64,000 nt of DNA from Halomicrobium sp. LC1Hm (GTDB taxonomy: Archaea > Halobacteriota > Halobacteria > Halobacteriales > Haloarculaceae), in the NCBI RefSeq assembly GCF_009617995.1, contig NZ_CP044129.1:2046001-2110000 (forward strand), given 5' to 3'. The position numbers and the translations under genes are program-made. Within the stretch, counting starts at the first letter, position 1. Every line of letters starts with the position of its first letter. Below, one piece after another: positions 8,412 through 16,793 of the stretch. The notes below the pieces were generated by a model, which was given only the letters and a program-made list of their open reading frames with translations, did no database searches and had not been told where the DNA came from.

Positions 8412-8956
8412 GAGGAGCGGCGCGCGCTGTCGCGGCCTCCGTGCCGCGACGACCGTGTGCGAGGGATGAGCGACCGGCGGGAGCGAATCGGTTGGGGAGG
8501 CGTGTGGCCGTCGCGTCTGCTGGCCTGGCGGACGAACGGGCGAGGCGCGGTCGGCGGTTCTGCGCGGGCGCTATCGAACGAGCGGAGCGAGTGACGATAT
8601 CCCGCACAGAACCGTCGAGCGAGTCGAGGGCGTTCAGGAGACGCTCCGCCTCGCCGTCGTGATACTGTCCGTTACCATGCAGACAGATTGCCGTACAGCA
8701 GATCGTTCGCGACGCTCGTCCGCTGAGAAATTGCCTGGGCAGACGTTCCTCACTCAACTGAGGGGGTACAAATCCACTCGGCGTAGATTTGCCGCTCGCG
8801 AGTTTGCTCGCGGCAAAATATAGCGGGAGGTGGATTTGAACCACGCCCACTTCGGTCGCGTCGCTCCCTCGTGGTCTGCTTCAAATCAACATGTGCTATT
8901 TCGAGCGACCAGCCCACTCGTCGCTACGCTCCTCGTTCAGTTGGTCGCTCGGAAAA
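8412..8956. other. Gene-poor stretch with tRNA-derived repeats
   Basis: 545 bases between hpt and the initiator tRNA. Short open frames here are unconvincing. The right half holds a 24-base exact copy of the tRNA 3' end (8821-8844), a degenerate inverted copy (about 8872-8902), a short inverted T-arm fragment (caaatccac, 8769-8777), and two hairpin-prone segments: gccgc...gcggc near 8791-8814, and gagcgacca at about 8904 paired with tggtcgctc at 8941. The pattern looks like a decayed integration site. Confidence 0.55.
8821..8844 (-). repeat. Direct repeat of the tRNA-iMet 3' end (att-like), copy 1
   Basis: These 24 bases (tagcgggaggtggatttgaa then ccac) are identical to 8957-8980, the discriminator base, acceptor 3' strand and complete T arm of the adjacent tRNA. 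Duplicated tRNA 3' ends are what archaeal integrases of the tyrosine recombinase family leave at the far edge of an integrated element. Only 112 bases separate the copies and no integrase is seen. Confidence 0.7.
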
Positions 8957-9031
8957 TAGCGGGAGGTGGATTTGAACCACCGATCTACGGGTTATGAGCC
9001 CGCCGGAATCTCCTGGCTATCCCATCCCGCT
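8957..9031 (-). tRNA. Initiator tRNA-Met (CAT)
   Basis: A 75-base cloverleaf on the minus strand. Acceptor AGCGGGA pairs with TCCCGCT, followed by discriminator A. The anticodon loop is CTCATAA (anticodon CAT), and the T arm is GTGG-TTCAAAT-CCAC. The first acceptor pair is A1:U72 and the anticodon stem carries three G:C pairs directly next to the loop (GGG/CCC). Both are hallmarks of initiator rather than elongator tRNA-Met in archaea. CCA is not encoded. No intron is visible. The sequence is repeated in part just downstream of the tRNA (8821-8844). Confidence 0.93.
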
Positions 9032-9105
9032 ACTATCTCGTATCGTCTCCCCCCGATTAAGGGTTGTGATTCGGTCGTCCTCTGTGGGTTCCTCTCGCGG
9101 CACAC

Positions 9106-9567
9106 TCACTCGTGGACGCGCCAGGTGAAGATGCTCTCGAAGACGTAGTTGACGAACATGGCGATCCCGATCGCGCCGCCCTTGACGAAGATCGGCCAGA
9201 GGTCGACCGGACCCACCGAGACGGGCACGCTGACCTCGTAGACGACGAGGACGGCGAAGAGAATGCTCCACTGCAGCGTCGACCCACCGGCACGGACGAG
9301 GTGCGAGCGCAAGAGGCGCGTGCCCAGCGAGCGGCGGTCGTCCTCGCCTTCGCTCGCGAAGGTCCAGTTGTCGTTGACGGCGAACATCACGAGAATCGCG
9401 ATCTCGATGCCGACGGCGTTGGCGACGGCGGTCTGGACGCCGACGAACTGGTCGAGGACGACGAACGTCGTCGTGTCGAAGGCGGCCCCGACCGCACCGA
9501 CCGAGGCGAACTTGCCGAACCGGACCCCCGAGAGCAACGATCGGAGGGGAGCGAGGCGGCTACTCAT
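9106..9567 (-). CDS. GtrA-like membrane protein
   Basis: 153 residues with four predicted membrane helices (about 20-40, 46-68, 90-115, 122-145). GtrA-family features are the N-terminal FGKFASVGAVGAAFDTTTF and the mid-protein FAVNDNWTF, with the conserved Asn and Trp after the second helix. GtrA-like proteins are thought to help flip or present polyprenyl-linked sugars made by a partner GT2 enzyme. Its start overlaps the stop of the upstream glycosyltransferase gene by eight bases, so the two are coupled and probably act as a pair in envelope or protein glycosylation. Confidence 0.85.
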   Translation of the reverse strand: MSSRLAPLRSLLSGVRFGKFASVGAVGAAFDTTTFVVLDQFVGVQTAVANAVGIEIAILVMFAVNDNWTFASEGEDDRRSLGTRLLRSHLVRAGGSTLQWSILFAVLVVYEVSVPVSVGPVDLWPIFVKGGAIGIAMFVNYVFESIFTWRVHE

Positions 9568-10327
9568 CGTTGTCGATCAGTGCGGGGCCCTCCTCGCGTG
9601 TCGCGGCGATAGCGGCGTGCAGACGGCTGTCGCTCAGTCGCTTCGCCCGGTGGCGTGCGCGCAAGAGCGCCGTCGCCATGTTCAGCGACGTTCGCACCGG
9701 CGAGACCGTCGAGCCGGGTCTGTCCTCCCACTCGATGGGGACCTCCGCGACGGTCAGCCCCAGCGCACCGGCGATCGCGACCAGCTCTACGTCCCAGGCG
9801 AAGCCGGCGTCGTAGAGGTGCGTGCGCACGTGCTCCCACCCCTCGGCCGTGATCGCCTTCGCGCCACACTGGTAGTCGTACAGCGACACGTCGAGCAGGT
9901 GGCCGGCGATCCAGGCGAAGCCGTCGCCCAGGAACCGCCGCGCAAAGGTCTGGTGGCTGCTGACGGTCGCGTCGGGGTGACGACGAGAACCGACCGCCAG
10001 GTCCGCACCGCCGGCCCTGACCCGGTCGATGACGTGTGCGAGCGAGGCCGCGTCGGTCGATCCATCGGCGTCGGCGAACGCGCGAACGTCCGTCTCGATC
10101 GCCTCGAAGCCGGCGGTGATCGCGGCACCCTTCCCGCGGCGGTAGGGGACGGCGTTGACCGCGGCGGGGAGCGCGGCCAGCCGCTCGGTGACGCCGGGTT
10201 CCGGGTCGTCGAGTTCGATACGGATCTGTGCCGGAGCCAACTGCTCGTCGAGCGTCCTGACGTACGAGCCCAGTCGATCCACGTCCGGTCGAAACGCGGG
10301 CACGACGATACCCACCGACTGATCCAT
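9560..10327 (-). CDS. Family 2 glycosyltransferase (dolichyl-phosphate sugar synthase type)
   Basis: 255 residues from the ATG at 10327; an in-frame codon 12 bases upstream is a weaker start. The GT-A fold is recognisable: N-terminal VGIVVPAFRP, RRGKGAAITAGFEA near residue 70, and the metal/nucleotide-binding FADADGSTD near residue 87. GSRR near 115 and QCGAKAIT near 155 match the acceptor region of dolichyl-phosphate mannose/glucose synthases. It probably transfers a sugar from a nucleotide donor to a polyprenyl phosphate at the cytoplasmic membrane face. It is followed directly by a GtrA-like gene and faces a DUF2298 membrane protein gene across a 102-base spacer, which supports a lipid-linked glycan pathway. 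The exact sugar is unknown. Confidence 0.87.
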   Translation of the reverse strand: MDQSVGIVVPAFRPDVDRLGSYVRTLDEQLAPAQIRIELDDPEPGVTERLAALPAAVNAVPYRRGKGAAITAGFEAIETDVRAFADADGSTDAASLAHVIDRVRAGGADLAVGSRRHPDATVSSHQTFARRFLGDGFAWIAGHLLDVSLYDYQCGAKAITAEGWEHVRTHLYDAGFAWDVELVAIAGALGLTVAEVPIEWEDRPGSTVSPVRTSLNMATALLRARHRAKRLSDSRLHAAIAATREEGPALIDNDE

Positions 10328-10429
10328 TCGTCCGGGCAATCGAGACCGCGGCTAAAAACAGTTCGACATTCCCGCCGGCCACGGGGCAGTGCAAAAAGCG
10401 TATTATCGGTGGTGACGCTGTCCCCACTA

Positions 10430-12814
10430 ATGGAATACGGTCTCGTCGCGCTCTGGCTGGCGCTCTATCTCGCCCTACTGGTGGCCGGCAGCGTCGTCAC
10501 GAGCTGGCTGTTCCCGCGCTTCGAGGACGGGGGCTCGGGCGTCGCGGTCGTGCTGTCGATCGCCGTCGTCTGGTTCGTCACCTTCTTCGTCGGTCGGCTG
10601 TCGATGACGGCGGGGATCTGGCTGGGCGTCGCCGTGCTGGTCGGCCTGGTCGCTCTGGCGGGAAGCCGTGGCGTCGACCTCGATCTGGGGCGGATCGGCG
10701 AGAGCTGTCTGGTCTTTACCGGGGCCTTCCTGTTCCTGGTCGGGATGCGCGTGTTCGCGGTCCCGCTGGGCGCGAGCGACCCGGTGATCGCGCCGCTCCC
10801 GCTGGCGATCGGCGAGAAGATGCTGGATTTCGGTCTGCTGAAGTCGCTCGTCCGAACCGAGACCCTGCCGCCCGAAGACGTGTGGTTCGCCGGTGAGCCG
10901 GTCGCGTACTACTACGGCGGCCACCTCGTCGCGGCGATTCTCACCCGCATCACCGGCACCGCGGGGCGGTTCGCCTACAACCTCTCGCTGGCGGGTTTCT
11001 ACGCGATGCTCGTGACCGCGGTGTACGGCGTCGCCGGCAACGTCGCGGCCGACCGCTCGATCCCGCGTCGGCTGGCCGGCCTCCTGAGCGTCTTCGCGGT
11101 CGGGCTCGCGAGCAACCTCACGACGCCGGTGCGAGTGGTGCTCGCACTCCTGCCCGACGGCCCGTCCGCGTGGCTCGCTGGCGTCGTCGGGATCGAACGG
11201 GACGGTCTGGCAGACGGGCTCGGTCAGTTCTACTACTTCGACGCGAGCCGCGTCATCACCGACTACCGGAGCGATTTCGCGTTCCAGTTCGGCGACGCCG
11301 AACCGGGTGCGACCGCGCCGACGATCAACGAGTTCCCCTTCTTCTCGTGGTTCAACGGCGACCTGCACGCCCACATGATGAGTACCGCGTTCCTCGTCTT
11401 CGCCGCGGCGGTCTGTCTGGCCTACTACCGGACGCCCGCCCGGGAGGTGGCGCGCCGTCGGCTGCTCGTGGTCGGCGTCCTCCCACCGGTCGCTGGACTG
11501 CTGGCGGTCACGAACACCTGGTCGTTCCCGACGCCGGCCGGGCTGGCGCTGCTGACGGTCGTCCTCGCACCGGCCGACGCACGGTCACTGCTGCCCGAAC
11601 CGCTCGCCGACCGGTTCCCCGAAACTGCCGTCTGGCGGGAGGGGTCGCGCCTCGCCGTCAGCCTGGGCGTCGCCGTCGCCGTCGTCGCGCTTGGCTTGCT
11701 CTGGTCGCTGCCGTTCTGGCTCGGGCCGGCAAGCGGGCGCGGGATCGCCGTCCTGCCGGACCGATCCTCGCTGACGGAACTGCTGCTCGTCCACGGGCTC
11801 TTTCTGGTCACCTTCCTCGCGTACCTCGCGGCGCGGGGCCGCCAGCGCTTCGGCGAGCGGGCGACCACCGCGACGGTCGGCTCCGCCGTCGTGATCGGCG
11901 GCTTCGCGATCCTCGATCTCGCCGCCCTCGGCCTGTTCGTCCCGTTAGTTGGCGCGTGCTGGGCCCTCGCGCGACGGCCCGGAACGTCTCCGAGCACCGC
12001 CGCACCCGCTGGCGACACGGACCGCGCACGCTCGGACGGCGGCGCGGCCAGTGCCGGGTTCGAGACGGTGCTGATCGTCGCCGGCATCGGACTCGTGACG
12101 CTGATCGAGTTCGTCTACCTCAAAGAGCCGACCGGACGGATGAACACGGTGTTCAAGGTGTCGATGCAGGTGTGGGTGCTGTGGAGTCTCGCCCTCGGGC
12201 CGGCGCTGGCGTGGGTGTTCACGAACCGAGCTACCGTCCCAGCGGACACACTCGGTCGGGCCCGATCGGCGCTGCCCCGCGTCGCCCTCGCCGTCCTCGT
12301 CGTCGGTGCCGGGCTGTACGCGCCGCTGGCGGCGACGACCGCGTTCGACGGCTCGGACCCGACGCTGGACGGACTCGCCTACCTCGACTCGGAGTACCCA
12401 GAGGAGGCCGCGGCGATCCACTGGCTCGACGACCGCTCCGGTCGACCGGTCCTCGTCACGGCGGCACCGGGCGGGTACACCTGGGACGCCTCGGACGGCG
12501 AGGGATCGAGTGCGCCGGCCAGTCTGACCGGACTCCCGACCGTCCTCGGGTGGTTCCACGAGGCACAGTACCGCGGAGACGAGCCCTACCAGGAGCGACT
12601 GACAGACGTGCGTACGATCTACACCGGCGAGCCCGAAGAGCAGGCCGCGCTGCTCGAACGCTACGACGTGCGATACGTCTACGTCGGCCCGGTCGAGCGG
12701 GCCACCTACGACCAGATCACCGTCGGCGCGGTGGCGAGCGTCGAGCCGATCGAGGAGTTCGACGGTGTGACGATCTACCGGGTCACAGACGACAGTGACG
12801 AAGAGCCGTCCTAG
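10430..12814 (+). CDS. DUF2298 (YYY) family membrane protein
   Basis: 794 residues from the ATG at 10430. An open frame runs far upstream, but that part overlaps the divergent glycosyltransferase genes and is not coding. About 13-15 membrane helices are predicted. The YYY triplet that names the Chlor_Arch_YYY family is at residues 160-162 (PVAYYYGGH). EFPFFSWFNGDLHAHMMS near residue 310 is a second conserved block with acidic and His residues on the outer side, and KEPTGRMNTVFK near residue 565 a third. The C-terminal 150 residues form a soluble outer domain. The family is predicted to be GT-C-type transferases acting on lipid-linked sugars. It is divergent from a GT2/GtrA pair, which fits a shared glycosylation task, but no substrate is known. 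Confidence 0.85.
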   Translation: MEYGLVALWLALYLALLVAGSVVTSWLFPRFEDGGSGVAVVLSIAVVWFVTFFVGRLSMTAGIWLGVAVLVGLVALAGSRGVDLDLGRIGESCLVFTGAFLFLVGMRVFAVPLGASDPVIAPLPLAIGEKMLDFGLLKSLVRTETLPPEDVWFAGEPVAYYYGGHLVAAILTRITGTAGRFAYNLSLAGFYAMLVTAVYGVAGNVAADRSIPRRLAGLLSVFAVGLASNLTTPVRVVLALLPDGPSAWLAGVVGIERDGLADGLGQFYYFDASRVITDYRSDFAFQFGDAEPGATAPTINEFPFFSWFNGDLHAHMMSTAFLVFAAAVCLAYYRTPAREVARRRLLVVGVLPPVAGLLAVTNTWSFPTPAGLALLTVVLAPADARSLLPEPLADRFPETAVWREGSRLAVSLGVAVAVVALGLLWSLPFWLGPASGRGIAVLPDRSSLTELLLVHGLFLVTFLAYLAARGRQRFGERATTATVGSAVVIGGFAILDLAALGLFVPLVGACWALARRPGTSPSTAAPAGDTDRARSDGGAASAGFETVLIVAGIGLVTLIEFVYLKEPTGRMNTVFKVSMQVWVLWSLALGPALAWVFTNRATVPADTLGRARSALPRVALAVLVVGAGLYAPLAATTAFDGSDPTLDGLAYLDSEYPEEAAAIHWLDDRSGRPVLVTAAPGGYTWDASDGEGSSAPASLTGLPTVLGWFHEAQYRGDEPYQERLTDVRTIYTGEPEEQAALLERYDVRYVYVGPVERATYDQITVGAVASVEPIEEFDGVTIYRVTDDSDEEPS

Positions 12815-12874
12815 CCCGCCGCAAACGCGTGTGCCTCGTGACCGACGGTCCCAGTGGCGGGCCGCGAGAGCCAC

Positions 12875-12955
12875 ATACTGCCGGCTGTCCGTCTGTCACG
12901 GATTTCGCGACCCTGAAGGTCGCGAATAGCTCGAAACAGTGACAGCCGGCAGTAT
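12875..12955. repeat. Palindromic repeat, family A, copy 1
   Basis: An 81-base element with perfect 15-base inverted ends (atactgccggctgtc at 12875-12889 and its reverse complement at 12941-12955). An inner perfect hairpin of nine base pairs (ttcgcgacc/ggtcgcgaa, 12904-12926) has a ctgaa loop. The right end shares its last base with the TGA stop of rnhA on the minus strand. It lies between convergent genes, so it could also act as a bidirectional terminator, but a relative occurs at 47074. Confidence 0.8.
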
Positions 12956-13632
12956 CAGCCACCGGGACCCAGCGCTGCGATGTCGGCCCCGACCGTCGCG
13001 AGCGCGTCGGCGGGGTTCGGATCGCTGTCCGCGAGGTGTCGCCAGTCGTCGTCCGGTGCCCGTTCGAGCAGCGCGACGACGGCCGCGCGGTACTCGCGGA
13101 ACTGGGCACCGGGATCTGCCCGCTCCTCCCAGACGCTCCGGATGACCGTCCGCGAGTCGATCCTGACCTCGATCCGTGCGGGCTCGAACTGCGCCAGCAG
13201 GCGCGCCAGCCCGAGCGCGAGCGCGGCGTACTCGGCGGTGTTGTTGTCCGTCCGCGAGCCGACCGGCCGCGCGAGACGGAGCAGCGACTCGCCGGCCTCG
13301 TCCTGCACGACGGCCCCAGCGCCCGCCGGCCCCGGATTCCCGCGGGAGCTGCCGTCGACGTAGAGAATCGCCGTCTCGCCGGCCAGATCGCGGTCGCTCC
13401 GTGTCTCGTGGTCGTCGGCCGCCAGCACGTGCTCGATCGCCGCCCGCAACTCCGCCGGCTCGGTTCCGGGCTCGAACAGTCCGCCGATGCCGGGGACCGC
13501 GGCGTCGATCGCGTCGATCGCTGCCGACACCTCGTAGTCGTACGCGGCCAGGACGCGCTCGACGCGCTCGGCCAGCGGTGACAGCGACTCCGACGGGAGA
13601 TCGCGGGCCGTCGTCACCGTGACCACCGCCAC
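12955..13632 (-). CDS. rnhA: Ribonuclease HI family protein
   Basis: 225 residues. The RNase H fold lies in the C-terminal two thirds: first catalytic Asp in LYVDGSSRGNPGPAG (about residue 92), Glu in NNTAEYAAL (about 132) and Asp in VRIDSRTVI (about 158). The final acidic position is less obvious, in the DSDPNPADALAT tail. The enzyme cuts the RNA strand of RNA:DNA hybrids, for example in Okazaki-fragment primer removal. The N-terminal 85 residues form a separate helical, acidic domain (SPLAERVERVLAAYDYE onward), common in haloarchaeal versions. The stop codon is fused to a palindromic repeat. It converges on the DUF2298 gene. Confidence 0.85.
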   Translation of the reverse strand: MAVVTVTTARDLPSESLSPLAERVERVLAAYDYEVSAAIDAIDAAVPGIGGLFEPGTEPAELRAAIEHVLAADDHETRSDRDLAGETAILYVDGSSRGNPGPAGAGAVVQDEAGESLLRLARPVGSRTDNNTAEYAALALGLARLLAQFEPARIEVRIDSRTVIRSVWEERADPGAQFREYRAAVVALLERAPDDDWRHLADSDPNPADALATVGADIAALGPGG

Positions 13633-13776
13633 TGTCGTCGCGACCGTTCCATACGCGGCGTCGGAGCTGTAGCCACCTATCGATGTCGGTGGGTGTGATG
13701 TGCCCTCGACGGTCGAGAGCCGTCGCTACGAGAGACCGTCGTCCGGCAGTGACCGCAGAGAGGACCGCCAGCAGAA

Positions 13777-14037
13777 TCAGGCTTCGCCGCGTGGCTCGAC
13801 GACGCCGACCGCACCGGCGTCGACGTCTTCGGTGTCGAGATGCATCGCGACGAACTCGCGGCGCATGAACCGTTCGCGCTCCTCGGGTTTGCCGATCGTA
13901 CACCACAGTTGCGGTTCGTCCGGCCCGTGCCAGTCGCCCTGACGGGCGATCGCGAAGCAGACGTACTCCTCGCCGTCGTACTCGATGGTGGCACCCTTCC
14001 GGATTCCCGGATCCCCGTGGATGATGAGCTTCTTCAT
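13777..14037 (-). CDS. Small conserved haloarchaeal protein (HAH_0734-like)
   Basis: 86 residues beginning MKKLIIHGDPGIRKG. The sequence resembles a family of small proteins conserved across haloarchaea and known only by locus name (HAH_0734 family). It is rich in Gly, Asp and Glu and has WHGPDEPQLW and CTIGKPEERERF in the middle. No enzyme motif is apparent; the start resembles a beta-strand followed by a turn. It is transcribed alone, divergent from the small membrane protein gene at 14161. Confidence 0.75.
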   Translation of the reverse strand: MKKLIIHGDPGIRKGATIEYDGEEYVCFAIARQGDWHGPDEPQLWCTIGKPEERERFMRREFVAMHLDTEDVDAGAVGVVEPRGEA

Positions 14038-14160
14038 ATCCGGCCCTTTGCCGACTGCGTACTTAGTGACTTCGAAGGCTACCGGGTGCAGTGGACAGCA
14101 TCGAGAGTCGATTGTGTCGGGCCACAGCTATTTTCAGACTGGCGCTGAAGTCACCGGTGT

Positions 14161-14385
14161 ATGGACGAAGCACTCGAAGTCGTCGACTTGCTCGCCGATT
14201 CGGGCTTCGAAAGTGTGATCGTGTGGCTGTTCCGACTCATCGGACTGCTCGCGATCGTCGCGGGGCTGGGGCTGTGGCTGCTGACCGACGTGACCATGCT
14301 GCTCTGGGGCGGGCTCGTCGTCGTCGGTCTCCTCTTGCTCGTCGTCCCCGGCCTGCTCCTGATGGCCGCGGAATTGTTGGGCTGA
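14161..14385 (+). CDS. Small two-helix membrane protein
   Basis: 74 residues, almost entirely two membrane helices (about 20-40 and 45-70) after a short acidic N-terminus (MDEALEVVDLLADSG). Codon use is normal and the ATG lies a short distance after an AT-rich ctatttt that could be its TATA box (14127). I do not recognise the family and cannot assign a function. Confidence 0.6.
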   Translation: MDEALEVVDLLADSGFESVIVWLFRLIGLLAIVAGLGLWLLTDVTMLLWGGLVVVGLLLLVVPGLLLMAAELLG

Positions 14386-14462
14386 CCGTTGGCCGCCGAC
14401 GCCGAGAACACAGTTCTCGTGTGATACGATCTCACGGCCCGCTCGGTCCAGAACCGTCGGGG

Positions 14463-14469
14463 TTTTAAG
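14463..14469 (+). promoter_or_regulatory. TATA box of the rpl44e operon
   Basis: ttttaag in a GC-rich context, 36 bases before the L44e ATG. That spacing gives a leader of roughly 10-15 bases, typical for haloarchaeal ribosomal protein operons. Confidence 0.55.
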
Positions 14470-14504
14470 CACCGCTGTGTAACCTCGCCGTAAGGTCGAT
14501 ATCT

Positions 14505-14789
14505 ATGCAGATGCCACGCCGATTTAACACGTACTGTCCGCACTGTAACGAGCACAACGAACACGAGGTCGAGAAGGTCCGTTCCGGCCGCACGTCGGGC
14601 ATGACCCACATCGGCGGCCGCCAGGCCGACCGCAACTCCAAGGGGATCGGGAACTCCGGGAAGTTCTCGAAGGTGCCCGGTGGGGACAAGCCCACCAAGA
14701 AGACGAACCTCAAGTACCGCTGTAGCGACTGTGGCAAGGCCCACCTCCGCGAGGGATGGCGAGCTGGCCGACTGGAGTTCCAGGACTAG
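14505..14789 (+). CDS. rpl44e: 50S ribosomal protein L44e
   Basis: 94 residues. A zinc-ribbon ribosomal protein of the archaeal/eukaryotic large subunit near the E site. Both zinc knuckles are visible: CPHCNEH near residue 11 and CSDCGK near residue 73. The basic [16 protein letters not shown] segment contacts rRNA. It is the first gene of the operon rpl44e-rps27e-aif2a-nop10-PAC2, which is conserved in this order in many archaea. The gap to rps27e is four bases. Confidence 0.96.
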   Translation: MQMPRRFNTYCPHCNEHNEHEVEKVRSGRTSGMTHIGGRQADRNSKGIGNSGKFSKVPGGDKPTKKTNLKYRCSDCGKAHLREGWRAGRLEFQD

Positions 14790-14793
14790 AACG

Positions 14794-14967
14794 ATGGCAG
14801 GAAGCTTCCTCTCCGTCGAATGTCCGGACTGTGAGAACGAACAGACGGTCTTCAGCAAGGCCGCCACCGAAGTCGCCTGCGCGGTCTGTGGGCACACGCT
14901 CGCCCGCCCGACCGGCGGCAAGGCGACCATCGAGGGTGCGGTCCTCGAAACGGTCGAACAGCGATGA
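14794..14967 (+). CDS. rps27e: 30S ribosomal protein S27e
   Basis: 57 residues from the ATG at 14794. A small-subunit ribosomal protein with one C4 zinc finger: CPDC near residue 10 and CAVCG near residue 29. The stop codon overlaps the aif2a start (ATGA). Confidence 0.95.
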   Translation: MAGSFLSVECPDCENEQTVFSKAATEVACAVCGHTLARPTGGKATIEGAVLETVEQR

Positions 14968-15797
14968 AGTACAGCGGCTGGCCCGAATCCGGCGAACTCG
15001 CCGTCGGCAAGATCGACGAGATCGAAGACTTCGGTGTCTTCGTCGACCTCGAAGAGTACGAGGACAAGCGCGGCCTCTGTCACATCAGCGAGGTCGCCAG
15101 CGGCTGGATCAAGAACGTCCGCGACCACGTCAACGAGGGCCAGACTGTCGTCGTGAAGGTGCTGGAGATCGACGAGGACGCCCAGCAGATCAATCTCTCG
15201 ATCAAGGACGTCAACGACCACCAGCGCAAAGAGAAGATCCAGGAGTGGAAAAACGAGCAGAAGGCCGACAACTGGATGGAGCTGGCCTTCGGCGAGGATC
15301 TCGCCGACGAGCAGTACGCCGCCGTCGCGAACGAACTGCTCGCCGACTTCGGCTCGCTGTACGACGGCTTCGAGGCCGCGGCGATCCACGGCACGGAAGC
15401 GCTCGACGAGACGGACCTCGCCGAGGACGAGATCGACGCCATCGTCGAGACCGCACGCGAGAACGTCTCGGTGCCCTACGTCGACGTGACCGGCTACGTC
15501 GACCTGACCTGTCCCGACAGTGACGGCGTCGAGATCATCAAGCAGGCGCTCCAGGCCGCCGAAGGCGACGCCGACGCACTCCCCGACGGCGCGGACGCAG
15601 ACGCCGACGTGCCCGAGGAGGTCGAACTCGAAGTCACCTACGTCGGCGCGCCCGAGTACCGGATCAAGGTCCGGGCCCCCGACTACAAGCGCGCCGAATC
15701 CGAGCTCGAAGCCAGCGCCGACCGCGCCAGCGCGGTCGTCGTCGAACACGGTGGCACCGGCCAGTTCCACCGCGAGCGCAACGAAGACGAAGAGTAA
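14964..15797 (+). CDS. aif2a: Translation initiation factor aIF2 subunit alpha
   Basis: 277 residues. Alpha subunit of the heterotrimeric factor that delivers initiator tRNA-Met to the small ribosomal subunit. The N-terminal S1-type OB domain is clear ([19 protein letters not shown], then [16 protein letters not shown] to about residue 85). A helical middle domain (about 90-175) follows, and the C-terminal alpha-beta domain, which binds aIF2-gamma, closes the protein ([22 protein letters not shown]). The length is usual. Its gene overlaps that of S27e by four bases and is followed four bases later by nop10. Confidence 0.96.
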   Translation: MKYSGWPESGELAVGKIDEIEDFGVFVDLEEYEDKRGLCHISEVASGWIKNVRDHVNEGQTVVVKVLEIDEDAQQINLSIKDVNDHQRKEKIQEWKNEQKADNWMELAFGEDLADEQYAAVANELLADFGSLYDGFEAAAIHGTEALDETDLAEDEIDAIVETARENVSVPYVDVTGYVDLTCPDSDGVEIIKQALQAAEGDADALPDGADADADVPEEVELEVTYVGAPEYRIKVRAPDYKRAESELEASADRASAVVVEHGGTGQFHRERNEDEE

Positions 15798-15801
15798 GCC
15801 G

Positions 15802-15984
15802 ATGCGGGCCGATCTCCGCGTCTGTTCCGAGTGGGCGTCCGAGCACGACCGGCCCGTCTACACGCTTTCTGAGCACTGTCCCGAGTGTGGGAGCGACGCC
15901 GTCAACAGCGCGCCGGCACCGTTCGATCCCGCGGACCCGTACGGCGAGTATCGACGCGCACTTAAGCGGCGCCGACGGGAGTAG
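15802..15984 (+). CDS. nop10: H/ACA RNP protein Nop10
   Basis: 60 residues from the ATG at 15802. A core subunit of the H/ACA RNP, which with Cbf5, Gar1 and L7Ae directs pseudouridylation of rRNA. The zinc ribbon pairs the Cys in LRVCSEW with CPEC, and the segment FDPADPYGEYRRALKRR that packs on Cbf5 is intact. It follows aif2a closely, the usual archaeal gene order. Confidence 0.95.
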   Translation: MRADLRVCSEWASEHDRPVYTLSEHCPECGSDAVNSAPAPFDPADPYGEYRRALKRRRRE

Positions 15985-15988
15985 GGCC

Positions 15989-16744
15989 ATGGACGAGTTC
16001 GAGATCGAGCGAGTCGCGGACGGTGCGTTGACCGATCCGGTACTGGTCGAAGGACTGCCCGGCGTCGGCCACGTCGGCAAGCTCGCGGCCGAACACCTGC
16101 TCGAAGAACTCGAGAGCGAACTGGTCGCCCGCGTCTACTCACAGCACTTCCCGCCACAGGTCACCGTCGAAGACGGGACGACACAGCTGGCGTCGGCGGA
16201 GTTTCACGCCGTCAGACCGGAGGACGGACGGGACATGCTCGTGCTCTCGGGCGACCACCAGGCACAGGACAACGAGGGCCACTACGGGCTGACCGACACC
16301 TTCCTCGACGTGGCCGAGGAGTTCGGCGTCGAGTCGGTGTACGCCCTCGGTGGCGTTCCGACCGGCGAACTGATCGAGGAGTACGACGTGCTCGGCGCGT
16401 CGACGACCGAGTCGCTGGTCGAGGAACTCGAATCCGTCGGCGTCGCCTTCCGCGAGAACGAGCCGGCGGGCGGTATCGTCGGCGTCTCGGGTCTCCTCCT
16501 TGGCCTGAGCGGCCGCCGTGACCTCGATGCGGCCTGTCTCATGGGCGAGACGTCTGGCTATCTCGTCGACCCCAAGAGCGCGCAGGCGGTCCTGGAGATC
16601 CTCCAGGAACTGCTCGGCTTCGAGATCGACTACGAGGCACTCGAAGACCGCGCAGACGAGATGGAGGAAGTCGCCCGGAAGATTCAGGAGATGGAACAGG
16701 GGACGCCGACCCCCTCCGACGAAGACCTGCGGTACATCGGCTGA
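15989..16744 (+). CDS. PAC2-family proteasome assembly chaperone
   Basis: 251 residues from the ATG at 15989. The PAC2/PbaB-type fold is shown by VLVEGLPGVGHVGKLAAEHL near the start and VYALGGVPTG and GIVGVSGLLLGLSG in the middle. A C-terminal helical region ends with LEDRADEMEEVARKIQEMEQ. Archaeal homologues bind proteasome alpha subunits or core particles through C-terminal residues. It is the last gene of the L44e operon, four bases after nop10. Confidence 0.87.
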   Translation: MDEFEIERVADGALTDPVLVEGLPGVGHVGKLAAEHLLEELESELVARVYSQHFPPQVTVEDGTTQLASAEFHAVRPEDGRDMLVLSGDHQAQDNEGHYGLTDTFLDVAEEFGVESVYALGGVPTGELIEEYDVLGASTTESLVEELESVGVAFRENEPAGGIVGVSGLLLGLSGRRDLDAACLMGETSGYLVDPKSAQAVLEILQELLGFEIDYEALEDRADEMEEVARKIQEMEQGTPTPSDEDLRYIG

Positions 16745-16793
16745 TCGCGCCGATAGCGAACGATTCTTTATCGCGCCAGCCGAACGTGGGGCC

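Noticed and set aside
8441-8662. Plus-strand open frame of 73 residues downstream of hpt
   Set aside because: Arg/Ala-rich translation with no motif, no promoter and no acidic bias, unlike real haloarchaeal genes.
9263-10429. Upstream open-frame extension of the DUF2298 gene
   Set aside because: It lies over the GtrA-like and GT2 genes on the other strand and has no membrane or family features; the real start is the ATG at 10430.
12875-12955. Small structured RNA gene between DUF2298 and rnhA
   Set aside because: The fold comes from the inverted repeat also seen at 47074; no promoter of its own is visible.
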